Part shown: in pieces, positions 35,382 through 45,597 of the stretch
How the letters are laid out: each line of letters opens with the position of its first letter
Position numbering within the stretch: position 1 is the first letter of the stretch
Source: Pyrus communis
Lineage: Eukaryota > Streptophyta > Magnoliopsida > Rosales > Rosaceae
Length of the DNA: 64,000 nucleotides
Assembly: GCF_963583255.1 (NCBI RefSeq)
Contig: NC_084804.1
Location: 21,706,061 to 21,770,060 of the forward strand
Direction: 5' to 3'
Notes under the pieces: generated by a model
Told to the model about the DNA's origin: nothing
Databases searched by the model: none
What the model saw: only the letters and a program-made list of their open reading frames with translations
Program-made: the position numbers and the translations under genes

Positions 35382-37859
35382 ATGTTTTCTATATCTGTTT
35401 CCAGGTTGGTGCCCACCTGCAGAGGTAGGCATGTTTCCAAATTTTTGTCCTCACTTCGACTTTGTTGTCAATCGTTCTCGTCAGCTACAAATACTTTGCA
35501 GCTGCCATCAGATGGCTTTGCGAATGATAACAGAAACGATAATATCGATTTTCTATTCCACTCCTGCACAAATGTTCACCATGCTAAGCAACTCCATGCT
35601 TATCTTGTGGTGTTGGGAAAATCTCAGAATATCTTTCTTGCTGCCAAGCTTGTCAATCGTTATGCCTACCTTGGCAACGTGTCATTCTCTCGCCGCACAT
35701 TTGATTCGATACCAAGGAAAGATGTCTATACCTGGAATTCCATGGTATCTGCTTATGTTCGCAGTGGGCGGTTCTGTGAAGCTTTAGATTGTTTCTCTCA
35801 GTTTTCGTTGACTTCTGATCTTCATCCTGATTTCTACACCTTTCCTCCTGTCTTGAAAGCTTGTGAGAATCTGGTTGATGGGAAGAAGATACACTGTCGA
35901 GTTCTAAAGCTGGGGTTGGAATGGGATGTCTTCGTGGCCGCTTCTTTGATCCATATGTATTCCCGTTTTGGTTTTATTTACGTTGCTCGTAAATTGTTTG
36001 ATGATATGCCATTTCGAGATACAGGGTCTTGGAATGCAATGATTTCTGGGTTTTGTCAGAATGCAAATGCAGCAGACGCGTTGGATGTCCTGGTTGAAAT
36101 GAGAATGGAGGGGATAAAGATGGATCGCGTAACTGTCGCAAGTCTGCTTACTGCTTGTGCTCAATCAAATGACATCTCAAGTGGGATGCTGATTCATTTA
36201 TATGTCATAAAGCATGGACTAGACTTTGATCTGTTTGTATGCAATGCCTTGATTAACATGTACTCCAAATTTGGTAGCTTGGGACATGCACGAAGGATTT
36301 TTGATCAAATGGAGGTTAGAGATTTAGTTTCATGGAACTCAATAATTGCTGCATATGAGCAGAATAATGATCCAATCACTGCACTTGAATTATTTAACGC
36401 CATGCAACTGCTTGGAATTCAGCCCGATTTTTTAACACTAGTGAGTTTGGCTTCAATTTTAGCTCAATTAAGTGACTCTGAAAAGAGTAAGTCTGTTCAT
36501 GGATTCATCTTGAGGAGAGATTGGTTTGTGGAAGATGTTGTCATTGGAAATGCAGTTGTGGATATGTATGCTAAATTGGGTGTTATAGATTCCGCACGTA
36601 CTGTTTTTGAAGGACTTCCTACCAAGGATGCTGTTTCATGGAATACTTTGATCACAGGCTATGCTCAAAATGGTCACGCAAGTGAAGCAATTGAAGTGTA
36701 CCGCAGGATGCAACAATGTGAAGAAATAATTCCAAACCATGGAACTTGGGTTAGCATTCTACCAGCATATACCCACGTAGGAGCCTTGCAACAAGGGATG
36801 AAAGTACATGGACGGGTGATTAAGAACCGTCTCTACTCAGATGTATTTGTGGGAACCTGCCTGATTGACATGTATGGAAAATGTGGAAGACTAGATGATG
36901 CATTGTTTCTGTTCTCCCAAGTTCCTAGGAAGAGTTCGGTCCCTTGGAATGCTTTAATTTCGTGTCATGGAGTTCACGGGCATGGTGAGAAAGCTCTGCA
37001 GCTATTCAATGATATGCTAGATGAGGGGGTCGAGCCAGATCATGTCACCTTTGTATCTTTAATGGCAGCGTGTAGCCATTCAGGTTTGGTCGATGAAGGT
37101 CAATCATTCTTTCATATGATGCAGGAACAATACGGAATCAAGCCTAGTTTGAAGCACTATGGCTGCATGGTTGATTTGCTTGGTAGAGCCGGGCATTTAA
37201 ACAAGGCATATAGTTTTATAGAGAATATGTCTGTACGGCCTGATGCTTCTGTGTGGGGTGCTCTACTCGGCGCTTGTAGAATACATGGAAATGTTGAAAT
37301 GGGCAAGATTGCTTCAGAACGCTTGTTTGAAGTTGATTCAGAGAACGTGGGTTACTATGTTTTGTTGTCAAACATATACGCAAATTTCGGGAAATGGGAA
37401 GGTGTAGAGAAAGTGAGATCTCTGGCCAGAAATCGGGGATTGATGAAGACTCCAGGATGGAGCTCAATAGAAGTGAACAATAACGTTGATGTCTTCTACA
37501 CTGCAAATCAATCGCATCCAAGGTGCGAAGAAATATACGAGAAGCTGAGGGATCTAACCGCCAGAATGAAGAGCCTCGGTTACATTCCTGACTTCAGCTT
37601 CGTGTTGCAGGATGTCGAGGATGACGAGAAAGAGCACATCCTCAACAGCCACAGTGAGAGATTGGCAATTGCATTCGGAATCATCAGTACAGCCCCGAAA
37701 ACACCCATTCGGATCTTCAAGAACTTGCGGGTTTGCGGCGATTGCCACAACGCAACGAAATTCATATCGGTAATCACGGAGAGGGAGATCATTGTGAGGG
37801 ATTCTAACCGTTTTCATCATTTTAAAGATGGAACTTGCTCTTGTGGGGATTATTGGTGA
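35382..37859 (+). CDS. EMB2758: DYW-class pentatricopeptide repeat protein (EMB2758-like)
   Basis: A single intronless exon encodes 825 residues from the Met at 35382, close to my recollection of the Arabidopsis protein's length. The frame opens 25 codons earlier, but that extension looks like leader. The basic, Ser-rich N-terminus fits organelle import. Many PPR motifs with DVFVGNALIDMYSKFG-like and WNSIIAAYEQN-like helices fill residues of about 75-640. E/E+ motifs follow (LLGACRIHGN, VLLSNIYANFGKWE). The DYW deaminase domain has HSERLAIAFG, the zinc pair CGDCH and the terminal CSCGDYW. Such proteins bind organelle transcripts and catalyse C-to-U editing; HSE and CxxCH are the catalytic and zinc-binding residues. 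Similarity to At4g33990 is high across blocks such as RDLVSWNSIIAAYEQNNDP. Its RNA target cannot be read from the sequence. Confidence 0.95.
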   Translation: MFSISVSRLVPTCRGRHVSKFLSSLRLCCQSFSSATNTLQLPSDGFANDNRNDNIDFLFHSCTNVHHAKQLHAYLVVLGKSQNIFLAAKLVNRYAYLGNVSFSRRTFDSIPRKDVYTWNSMVSAYVRSGRFCEALDCFSQFSLTSDLHPDFYTFPPVLKACENLVDGKKIHCRVLKLGLEWDVFVAASLIHMYSRFGFIYVARKLFDDMPFRDTGSWNAMISGFCQNANAADALDVLVEMRMEGIKMDRVTVASLLTACAQSNDISSGMLIHLYVIKHGLDFDLFVCNALINMYSKFGSLGHARRIFDQMEVRDLVSWNSIIAAYEQNNDPITALELFNAMQLLGIQPDFLTLVSLASILAQLSDSEKSKSVHGFILRRDWFVEDVVIGNAVVDMYAKLGVIDSARTVFEGLPTKDAVSWNTLITGYAQNGHASEAIEVYRRMQQCEEIIPNHGTWVSILPAYTHVGALQQGMKVHGRVIKNRLYSDVFVGTCLIDMYGKCGRLDDALFLFSQVPRKSSVPWNALISCHGVHGHGEKALQLFNDMLDEGVEPDHVTFVSLMAACSHSGLVDEGQSFFHMMQEQYGIKPSLKHYGCMVDLLGRAGHLNKAYSFIENMSVRPDASVWGALLGACRIHGNVEMGKIASERLFEVDSENVGYYVLLSNIYANFGKWEGVEKVRSLARNRGLMKTPGWSSIEVNNNVDVFYTANQSHPRCEEIYEKLRDLTARMKSLGYIPDFSFVLQDVEDDEKEHILNSHSERLAIAFGIISTAPKTPIRIFKNLRVCGDCHNATKFISVITEREIIVRDSNRFHHFKDGTCSCGDYW

Positions 37860-37966
37860 CAGCAAATATGAGTTAATGTTACGATGGGAGATCCATATTC
37901 TTTTGATTCTTGTAATCATAATTGCCAACTTGGTGCCAGATTACTAGAAAAGGCCTTGGTCAAAGT

Positions 37967-38863
37967 TAGACCTGTAAACGGGTAGGGTTTATTGGGTTTA
38001 GATCGGGTTCAATCCGACCCGTTAAGTTAACGAGTCATTCGAATCCAACCCGTTAAGATAACGGGTCATCCGAACCCAACCTGTTAATCTAATAGGTCAT
38101 CTATTTCACCCGTTAACATTTTTTTTTTTTTTTTTTTTGGCATTCCAATACACTTACCCATATTAACCGTGGAAATTATGAACTTCACCTGGTTGAAAAG
38201 GATTCCCAAGAGTAAGATCAGCAGCCATATTTATATCAGCATCATCAAAAATCACAAGGGGTGATTTGCCTCCTCGTTCAAGTGAAACTTGTTTCAGATT
38301 GCTCATTTGCTGCAGCCTGCATTATTTCAAGAACAAGCGTCAACATTACAAATCACAACATGGCGTTCAAGTATTGTCATTGAATTTCGTAACAATTTTT
38401 CACATAAAGGATTCAAATTTGAACGAAAGAAAGAGAATTTACTTTGTCAATGTCCATATGATGGCTGATGGCAGCACCAGCAGTCTTTCCAAATCCGGTT
38501 ATGACATTGAACACTCCGTTAGGAACACCAGCCTTCATAAGAATTTACAAGAGAGAGTCAACAATGGCGAGCCACATTGGCAATAAACACGAACAAACGC
38601 AGAGAATGACTGAGCTTACCAACTTAGCCAGATGCGCACAGTATAATGCAGATAGAGGTGTTTGCTCAACATGTTTGGTGCTAAGAGTTTATTTTTTTGT
38701 TGTTAATGTTTTACCAAAATTACTCAAACATTCTCAACTAACGGGTTAACGGGTTGACCCAAAATAACCCGTTATTTAACGGGTTCACCACTTAGTGACC
38801 TGACCCATTAAGCATCCATCCAAATACTAATATTAACAAGTCGGGTCCAAAATGCCAAGTCTA
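37967..38863. mobile_element. hAT-type element carrying an ALDH gene fragment
   Basis: The ends are inverted (TAGACCTG at the left, TAGACTTG reading inward from the right). An exact 8-bp direct repeat, GTCAAAGT, flanks them at 37959-37966 and 38864-38871. This is the hAT signature. Subterminal regions are dense in CCCGTTAA, AACGGGT and GGGTCA motifs on both sides. The interior includes pieces of an aldehyde dehydrogenase gene with its introns (38189-38547). No transposase is encoded. It lies about 110 bp after the EMB2758 stop codon. Confidence 0.88.
38189..38547 (-). pseudogene. captured aldehyde dehydrogenase (ALDH2-like) gene fragment
   Basis: Two exon pieces are visible on the minus strand. 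The first (about 38547-38443) reads [20 protein letters not shown] then [11 protein letters not shown] and ends at a GTAAAT donor. The second (38316-38189) follows a TGCAG acceptor and reads [19 protein letters not shown] then [12 protein letters not shown], ending at CCAG|GTGAAG. Both match NAD-dependent ALDH2/ALDH2C sequence around the Rossmann and ELGGKSP regions. The block that should join them (VSFTGS and following) is missing. Presence of introns shows capture of genomic DNA rather than cDNA. Confidence 0.82.
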
Positions 38864-38871
38864 GTCAAAGT

Positions 38872-39843
38872 CTACAAGAAAAGAGATTCTCTCATATAAT
38901 CAATTTTAAGTCCTAATGGCATTACCGTTCAATATTTTTTGTTGTATGTTCAAAAAATCCATTGCATGTTCAGTAAACGACTGTCAAGTAGTAAGCTAGT
39001 TACATAAGAGAGAATCTCTTGTACAACAGGCTCCAACTTGCAGGATGAAAATCCTCTCCAGATTCCTTTTGTAGGGATCTTAGGGATCCTCACATCATGA
39101 CCGTTCATTGTACATCGTATGGTCAGTTTTCGTTAGATACTATTTGTATTTAATCTTAAATAAAAAAATTCAAAATAATTTTTAATCGCACAATGTACGA
39201 TAAACACAAACTCTTCAGTGAAAAACCTTGTCTAGTCTTATAGATTTCCTGCTTGTTTTACCTTCCCTGCAATCCTAGTTTTAAAATGGGATCCAAATCC
39301 GTATCTGATTCTTGGATGTGAAGGCAGCGTTTAGAATGCTGTAAGAATATCTACCTGTTTTTTTCTGTTGATTCCACGTCGGCTATGACTCATTCCACTT
39401 TGCCAGCTTGTGTCCAGACACCTTGCTTCACTTTGACATCATGGACTAGAGAAATAAATAATAAAGAAAAATTGACCATTAATGAATTATAATTATAATT
39501 GCAAGTGACGCTTTATTATAATTATAGCGGTGAAAAGATTACATGACAGCATGAATTCGAACTTTATTCATAATTAATTTAATAAAATTTATCATTTGAT
39601 AAAAATAAATATTATAATTCATCTAATTCAACAGTCAAAAATTAAAAAAATATACGAAACGTAAAAAAAAAATCTATAAATAGCATCACTTTAATTATAA
39701 TTAACTTATAAATAAAAATTAAAATAAAAGACTCCACCAACTGTGGCCCACTACTATCTCACTGTCATCTTTGTACGGACCCGCAAGCGGGGGGCCCACT
39801 ACGACCCTATTCTGAAGTGGCAACCAATCAACACGCGCCTATC
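38872..39843. other. gene-free spacer upstream of the DUF1685 gene
   Basis: No gene is supported. About 39040-39210 contains dispersed-repeat text (ATCCTCTCCAGATTCC, then ACCGTTCATTGTACATCGTA), and the rest is AT-rich. Confidence 0.4.
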
Positions 39844-39850
39844 TATAAAA
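39844..39850 (+). promoter_or_regulatory. TATA box of the DUF1685 gene
   Basis: TATAAAA sits 92 bases before the ATG at 39942, a plausible distance for a short leader. Confidence 0.6.
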
Positions 39851-39941
39851 ATGCCTTCCCGCTGCCGCCAAACCCTCATCCTTCCCGGCCGCCACCAAAG
39901 ATCCAAAACGACGACGACGCCAACATTTCCTTGGCGACACC

Positions 39942-40429
39942 ATGAAAAACCCCCACGTACCACCGCCTCGCCCTCTCTACAAGCAGATTTCGTGGTCGCC
40001 CGACACGATCCGGGAAGAGACGTGGCAGCGTCGTAAGAGCATTTCTGGCACGCGCCGCCTTGTTCGTAGCAAAAGCGTTTCCGGCGATGATTTGGAGGAG
40101 CTGAAGGCCTGTATTGAGCTCGGATTCGGGTTCGATTTACCCGACGTCGACCCGAAACTATCCGATACTTTACCTGCTTTGGAGTTTTACCACGATGTAA
40201 ATAAGCAGTGCAGTAAGAGCTTGTTAACAGGTTTGGTTGATGTGAACCGTTGGATTGATTTGATCTTGGACTTTTTTTTATCGGCCGGGTTTTGATTGGT
40301 GTTTTTTGATATATTGTTTCAGACAGTGGCGATGCGGAGGAGGTGAAGACGAGATTGCGGCAGTGGGCCAAGTTGGTCGCTTGCTCCGTTCGGGAATCAT
40401 CATCTTCTTCCATCGAATCTCAAAAATAA
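39942..40429 (+). CDS. DUF1685 family protein
   Basis: Two exons (39942-40230 and 40323-40429) join through a split Asp codon to 131 residues. The family signature is clear: YKQISWSPD near the start, then RSKSVSGDDLEELKACIELG (about residues 42-61), FGFD and TLPALEFYHDVNKQ. The C-terminal exon is basic then Ser-rich (RLRQWAKLVACSVRESSSSS). The function of DUF1685 proteins is unknown. The annotation 'putative membrane insertase' used for some homologues is not supported here, since I see no membrane segment. The Arabidopsis counterpart lies between EMB2758 and COR28, the same order as in this window. Confidence 0.85.
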
Positions 40430-40953
40430 TTTTTGGAATTTCCTAAAGTGTAAAGTGTAAATTATAAATTTAATTATTTATTTCAACAATTTTTTCAGTT
40501 TTTAATAAGTGAAAAAAAAAAAAAAGATTATCAAACGATTATTTGATTTTTATTTTTAATGTTTAGTTTCATTTTCAGAAAACGAATAGTGTTCTTGGCA
40601 ATTCTTTTCAGTTTTTGGTTTTCAAAATTGAAAACAGTTAGGTAACAAGCTTTCACATCTTAGTTTTCAATAGGTGAAAACTAAAATTGAAAATGAATTG
40701 ATTATCACACGGTCACTAAAGTAGTAAGGGTGTAACTTAATACAAAATCTTCCTCATTATCAGTACCAATCATATAAATATCTCTCTCATTATGGGCCCG
40801 TAACACCTAACAACAGTTAGGCTATTTTCGAGTGAGTGATTTATGACATAGACTTCAAAATTAGTAACAATAAGACTTCAAAATGTTAAATAAAAGGGAT
40901 TAGATAAGCTATCTATGTGCACTACTACGGCATGTAAGAGGGAATTGCAAAAC
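40430..40953. other. gene-free spacer
   Basis: The DUF1685 3' UTR presumably lies at the start. The text around 40480-40720 is the AAAACTGAAAA/TTTTCAGTTTT-type repeat also seen near 16200. No gene is supported. Confidence 0.4.
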
Positions 40954-41592
40954 TGTGACATCCCACATCGCCCAGGGGAGTGATCCTTAAATGTATATTC
41001 TCATCCCTACCTAGCACGAGGCCTTTTGGGAGCTCACTGGCTTCGGGTTCCGTAGGAACTCCGAAGTTAAGCGAGAAGGGGGCTTGAGCAATCCCATGAT
41101 GGGTGACCCACTGGGAAGTTGCTTGTGAGTTCCCAAAAACAAAACCGTGAGGGAATGGTAAGCCCAAAGCGGACAATATCGTGCTACGGTGGTGGAGCGG
41201 GCCTGGGAAGTGATCCACCCCGGGCCGGGATGTGACAAATTGGTATCAGAGCCTATCCCTGGCCGGAAATGTGCCGACGAGGACGTCGGGCCCCTAAGGG
41301 GGGTGGATTGTGACATCCCACATCGCCCAGGGGAGTGATCCTTAAATGTATATTCCCATCCCTAACTAGCACGAGGCCTTTTGGGAGCTCACTGGCTTCG
41401 GGTTCCGTAGGAACTCCGAAGTTAAGCGAGAAGGGGGCTTGAGCAATCCCATGATGGGTGACCCACTGGGAAGTTGCTCGTGAGTTCCCAAAAACAAAAC
41501 CGTGAGGGAATGGTAAGCCCAAAGCGGACAATATCATGCTACGGTTGTGGAGCGGGCCCGGGAAGTGATCCGCCCCGGGCCGGGATGTGACA
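40954..41592 (+). mobile_element. complete Cassandra TRIM retrotransposon
   Basis: Two 284-bp LTRs (40954-41237 and 41309-41592) both start and end with TGTGACA and flank an internal region of only 71 bp. A primer binding site TGGTATCAGAGC (41241-41252), complementary to initiator tRNA-Met, begins three bases after the first LTR. A purine tract AAGGGGGGTGGAT ends directly before the second. The 5-bp target duplication AAAAC is perfect (40949-40953 and 41593-41597). The LTRs are nearly identical, so insertion was recent. There is no coding capacity; mobility needs proteins supplied in trans. Each LTR holds a 5S-rRNA-like domain, which defines Cassandra. Confidence 0.95.
41028..41134 (+). other. 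5S rRNA-like domain inside the Cassandra LTR
   Basis: The stretch keeps GAACTCCGAAGTTAAGCG and ATGGGTGACCCACTGGGAAG, which correspond to conserved parts of plant 5S rRNA, including its internal Pol III promoter. Its ends GGGAGCTCAC and GTGAGTTCCC can pair as the 5S terminal helix, with one mismatch. It is a domain of the LTR, not an rDNA gene. The same domain recurs in the other four LTRs in this window. Confidence 0.85.
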
Positions 41593-42673
41593 AAAACACT
41601 ACGTGGAAGTAGGCATTTACAAATCTCTCTCACATGCATTTGCAATTGCATTTCTAATCCTACCTATCTAACTTGACCCTAATTTCTTGGGACTTATAAA
41701 TCTATCACCCAAACATATCTTAACAATTTCTCTCTTCCTTTAGTGTAGAAATATCGTGTTGAATTTGTTTCTAAACCCATATTAACTCTATCGGGTTAAG
41801 TTTAATCTCTCTAAACCCACTTCACTTGATCCTTCACTGCTATCGGTCATGGTCCTTACCATGTCACCATATACAAGTAAAATGTCAATATTAGTAGGCT
41901 AAATCACACAATAGATTATGATAATAATTAAGTATTAAATTCGTGATGCATGTGAGTACAACTTGAGACCTTTTATTTATAAGTAGAGAAAAATAGTACA
42001 ATACACGCACTTTTGAGATGTCATTGGTAACATTAAGACAATATCCTCCGAAGATGTGCGAACATACGACATCAGACTATGCTTACAGGACACAACTATA
42101 ACAATGCAAACATGTATAGGTCATTCTTTTCCAACCTTGTGGACTCGTAAAATTTCAGGCCTAAAAAGGTTAGAATTACAAAAAGCTACAAGGGACATGA
42201 ATGCTAGGGAGACCAAAGTTTTTAAACTAAATTTGCAAACCAAATGATGTGGTTGTTGATGATTGGATATTACTTAAGCGTTGATTACTGTGCTTATTTT
42301 CTATTAGAGAAACATCATTTGTTTACAAATTTTGGTCTTCCTAGCATTACCCTCGGTAAAATATCAAACTACAACCTACACGTGTCACCATACAAAAGCT
42401 TAAGAAGCAATGAAATATCTCATATTAAATTATGTGTCTTATTTGCAAGTAATTAGATTGACCTAGTGGATATAGCATTTCTAATTAAACTTACTCCGTT
42501 TAAGTTCAAATTCTCTCCTTTCTCATAGTTTAAATCACTTTAGTATTAATTATTTATTGTTTGATAAAAAAAAAAAATTGTGTCTTACTATTGTTGGATA
42601 TTGTGAGATTATTCCTTTGCTAGAATAGAACAATTGCAATACCATTAGGTCGCACTCTCACTTGAATATAACA
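41593..42673. other. gene-free spacer between Cassandra copies
   Basis: No gene is supported; short ORFs lack recognisable domains. Confidence 0.4.
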
Positions 42674-43310
42674 TGTCACATCCCGGCCCGGGGGGAAACA
42701 CTTCCCGGGCCCGCTCCACCACCGTAGCACGATATTGTCCGCTTTGGGCTTACCATTCCCTCACGGTTTTGTTTTTGGGAACTCACGAGCAACTTCCCAG
42801 TGGGTCACCCATCCTGGGAGTGCTCTAGCCCCTTTCTCGCTTAACTTCGGAGTTCCTACGGAACCCGAAGCCAGTGAGCTCCCAAAAGGCCTCGTGCTAG
42901 GTAGGGATGAGAATATACATTTAAGGATCACTCCCCTGGGCGATGTGGAATGTCACAATCCACCCCCCTTAGGGGCCCGACGTCCTCGTCGGCACACCAC
43001 GGCCAGGGTTAGGCTCTGATACCAATTGTCACATCCCGGCCCGAGGGGAAACACTTCCCGGGCCCGCTCCACCACCGTAGCACGATATTGTCCGCTTTGG
43101 GCTTACCATTCCCTCACGGTTTTGTTTTTGGGAACTCACGAGCAACTTCCCAGTGGGTCACCCATCCTGGGAGTGCTCTAGCCCCTTTCTCGCTTAACTT
43201 CGGAGTTCCTACGGAACCCGAAGCCAGTGAGCTCCCAAAATGCCTCGTGCTAGGTAGGGATGAGAATATACATTTAAGGATCACTCCCCTGGGCGATATG
43301 AGATGTCACA
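42674..43310 (-). mobile_element. complete Cassandra TRIM retrotransposon, inverted
   Basis: Two 284-bp LTRs (42674-42957 and 43027-43310) flank about 69 bp. Read on the minus strand, the primer binding site is the complement of GCTCTGATACCA (43013-43024) and the polypurine tract lies beside 42958. The flanking pentamers are TAACA and AAACA, a 4 of 5 match. The two LTRs differ at only a few positions. Confidence 0.92.
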
Positions 43311-43617
43311 AAACATGTGTGTTAAAGAGTGTCTATTTACAACCTAGAATATATTTTATTTAAGCGGATAATACATGTTAGAGACATGTTTAAAAATATT
43401 TTTAAAATGACCACAAAAACGTTTTTAAATAACTAAAATCTCTTACGACAATGTTTGAAATAAGTGGCTCAAACTGTTTGTGAATTTTAAAATTAATATT
43501 TGCCTTCTGATGTAAGCGTTTCTCTCATGAAGCACTTCTAAATAATTTTCAAAAAAACACTTGAATTTTAATAATATTTAGTTGTGACCAATATCATCAA
43601 AATATTTTAAGGGAGCT

Positions 43618-43902
43618 TGTAACATCCCACATCGCCCAGGGGAGTGATCCTTAAATGTATATTTCCATCCCTACCTAGCACGAGGCCTTTTGGGAGCTCA
43701 CTGGCTTCGGGTTCCGTAGGAACTCCAAAGTTAAGCGAGAAGGGGGCTAAAGCAATCCCATGATGGGTGACCCACTGGGAAGTTGCTCGTGAGTTCCCAA
43801 AAACAAAACCGTGAGGGAATGGTAAGCCCAAAGCGGACAATATCGTGCTATGGTGGTGGAGCGGGCCCGGGAAGTGGATCCGCCCCGGGCCGGGATGTGA
43901 CA
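43618..43902 (+). mobile_element. solo Cassandra LTR
   Basis: A single 285-bp LTR, including the 5S-like domain, is flanked by a perfect 5-bp duplication GAGCT (43613-43617 and 43903-43907). There is no primer site or second LTR. It therefore arose by recombination between the two LTRs of a complete element. A small insertion (AAGTGGATCCG) distinguishes it from the complete copies. Confidence 0.93.
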
Positions 43903-43977
43903 GAGCTAGTATTAGTACTCTTAACATCTCAACCTGCACTCCTCCTATATTTTTAATTTATCTATTACCCCTATATT

Positions 43978-44100
43978 TTTTTTTGTCAAATGATCGATTT
44001 ATTAGATTAGAGAACCAACGGGCTTCGAACCCACACCGTAATGCAAGGGCACCACTTCTCTCCCCCCCCCCCCTCACTGTGATAGATGACCACTTGCACC
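43978..44100 (-). mobile_element. tRNA-derived SINE
   Basis: On the minus strand the sequence reads GTGGTGCCCTTGCATTACGG, then GGGTTCGAAGCCC, an exact box-B-like motif. A body with CTAATAAATCGATCATTTG follows and ends in an A run (T run on plus at 43978-43986). This is the usual order for a plant SINE. A run of 12 C bases lies near 44062-44073. Confidence 0.65.
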
Positions 44101-44814
44101 CCTATATTGTTATTAACGTCCATAAAATTTCGAAAGTCTCATTAAATATAATTTTGATAACATACTTAATGTCCTAATAAAAAAAAATATCACGTGTTTC
44201 ATATTTTTTAAAAGTCAAGAAAAATTAATAACATATCGATTATTTTTTTTAAACAATAATATATGTGTTAAAATATCATTGGACAAAATCAAAAGATGAA
44301 TACTCAATAGCGAGCACCCAAGTATTATCTAATTTTGGAACTGTTTTCCTTTGGCAATAATAACAAAGCCTTACTAATCTTTCATTTGGGTTTGATTTTG
44401 CTGACGAGAAAAAAATTAAAAAAAAAAAAAGTAAAGGGATTTCTGGTAGAATTTTTTTTCTTTCCAAATTTGATATGAGACAATAGCATAGCAAACGTCA
44501 TTAAGGAGCATCTTTCTTTTTTATTTTCAACAAAATAAAGTTATGCTAAGCAAAGGCAACAAATAATCTTTCTAAATACAAAGAAAAAGAATGACTTACC
44601 TAGAAAAAGAAAGAACGAATAACTTTGCCCAAACTCAGAGTTTAAAAAAAAAAAAAAAAAAAAAAGGTCTGATGATGAAGAACGAAGAAATTTGGAGAGA
44701 GATGTAATTAAAAAAAAAAGGTCTCTACGTCTCCCTATTATGATCATGTTATCATACTTGACGAGGTTTTCAAGATTTTAGAAATTACATTAAAAAAAAT
44801 TATAATGTATATAG
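44101..44814. other. gene-free, AT-rich spacer
   Basis: No gene is supported. It contains several long A runs (for example about 44643-44665). Confidence 0.4.
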
Positions 44815-44969
44815 AGTTTTAACGAAAAGTCCGTGATATTGTTCACTTTAACGAAAAATCATATTTTTACATTAAAAGGTCAATCATGGTACTATTTACT
44901 TTACCCTTTATTTTGTACTTATTGTTAAAATTCAAAATTTTCAAGCCATTTTCATTAGTTTTCCTTAAT
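44815..44969. mobile_element. MITE family B copy 2
   Basis: This is the second copy of the element at 2066-2221. It begins GTTTTAACGAAAAGTCC, contains CTTTACCCTTTATTTTGT and ends CATTAGTTTTCCTTAA. Confidence 0.7.
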
Positions 44970-45090
44970 TTTTTTTGTCGAACGATAGATTTTATGAAAT
45001 TAGATGATAGATTAGCTATCGACCGAGTTTGAACTCACACTGTTATGTAAAAGCTCTCTTCCTTTCCATCATTGTGGTAAAGGGTCACTT
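44970..45090 (-). mobile_element. tRNA-derived SINE-like repeat
   Basis: A plus-strand T run near 44969-44977 corresponds to an A tail on the minus strand. The minus strand then has a box-B-like GTGAGTTCAAACTCGG upstream. The layout parallels 43978-44100, but this copy is more degenerate. Confidence 0.5.
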
Positions 45091-45540
45091 ACTAAAAAGT
45101 GCAGATAAAGATTTTGAGAGTACCAATTACAACTTGGAGGAGGATTCTCTCCCCTCCTACTTAAACGATGACAGTTAAGACGCATGAACATTTTATATTG
45201 ATTTTTATTACAAAGATAATAAGACAAAAAATAAAGTACGAGAAAAGAGAAAAGAAAGAAACGGAAATAAGAGGGAGGAAAATGAGAAAGAAATGAGAAT
45301 AAAAGGAAAAAAAATCATATTCCTTACAACTCCTTATGTTAATTCACACATTATAATAAGAACGTAATAAAATGATGTTACATAAGCAATTGCAGTCACC
45401 CAACAAATTTATTCGTGAACATATAACCCCACATGCTCCACTAAAACCCAGCGCGTGAGTTCTAGTCGCCCCGCACCGAATATGCCATCGCTCCCAACTT
45501 CGAGAGTACGGCACAAGAACTCGTCCCTGACGAGGAAAGA

Positions 45541-45597
45541 AAAATATCTGGGAGATATTTCTTGAGGATGACGTGGCATCTAGCTGATTCAACCGAC
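45541..45597 (+). promoter_or_regulatory. evening element, ABRE and DRE cluster upstream of COR28
   Basis: AAAATATCT (45541-45549) is an exact evening element, the site bound by CCA1/LHY/RVE clock factors. An inverted near copy (GAAATATCT on the minus strand, 45553-45561) follows. ACGTGGC (45571-45577) is an ABRE core, and ACCGAC (45592-45597) is a CBF/DREB core. All lie 250-305 bases before the ATG. COR27 and COR28 in Arabidopsis are known to be clock- and cold-regulated. Confidence 0.75.

Noticed and set aside
37216..37928. Minus-strand ORFs opposite the PPR gene
   Set aside because: They are shadows of a long, strongly conserved plus-strand gene.
39799..40413. 204-residue minus-strand ORF
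   Set aside because: It is antisense to the DUF1685 gene, whose two exons carry recognisable family motifs and good splice sites.
41028..41134. A functional 5S rRNA gene
   Set aside because: It lies inside a TG...CA-bounded LTR with primer site and target duplication, and it departs from 5S rRNA at many positions.
40925..43939. Several 90-130 residue ORFs with repeated LPFPHGFVFGNS-type text
   Set aside because: They are translations of Cassandra LTR sequence, including the 5S-like domain. Their repetition follows the LTR copies, not a protein family.
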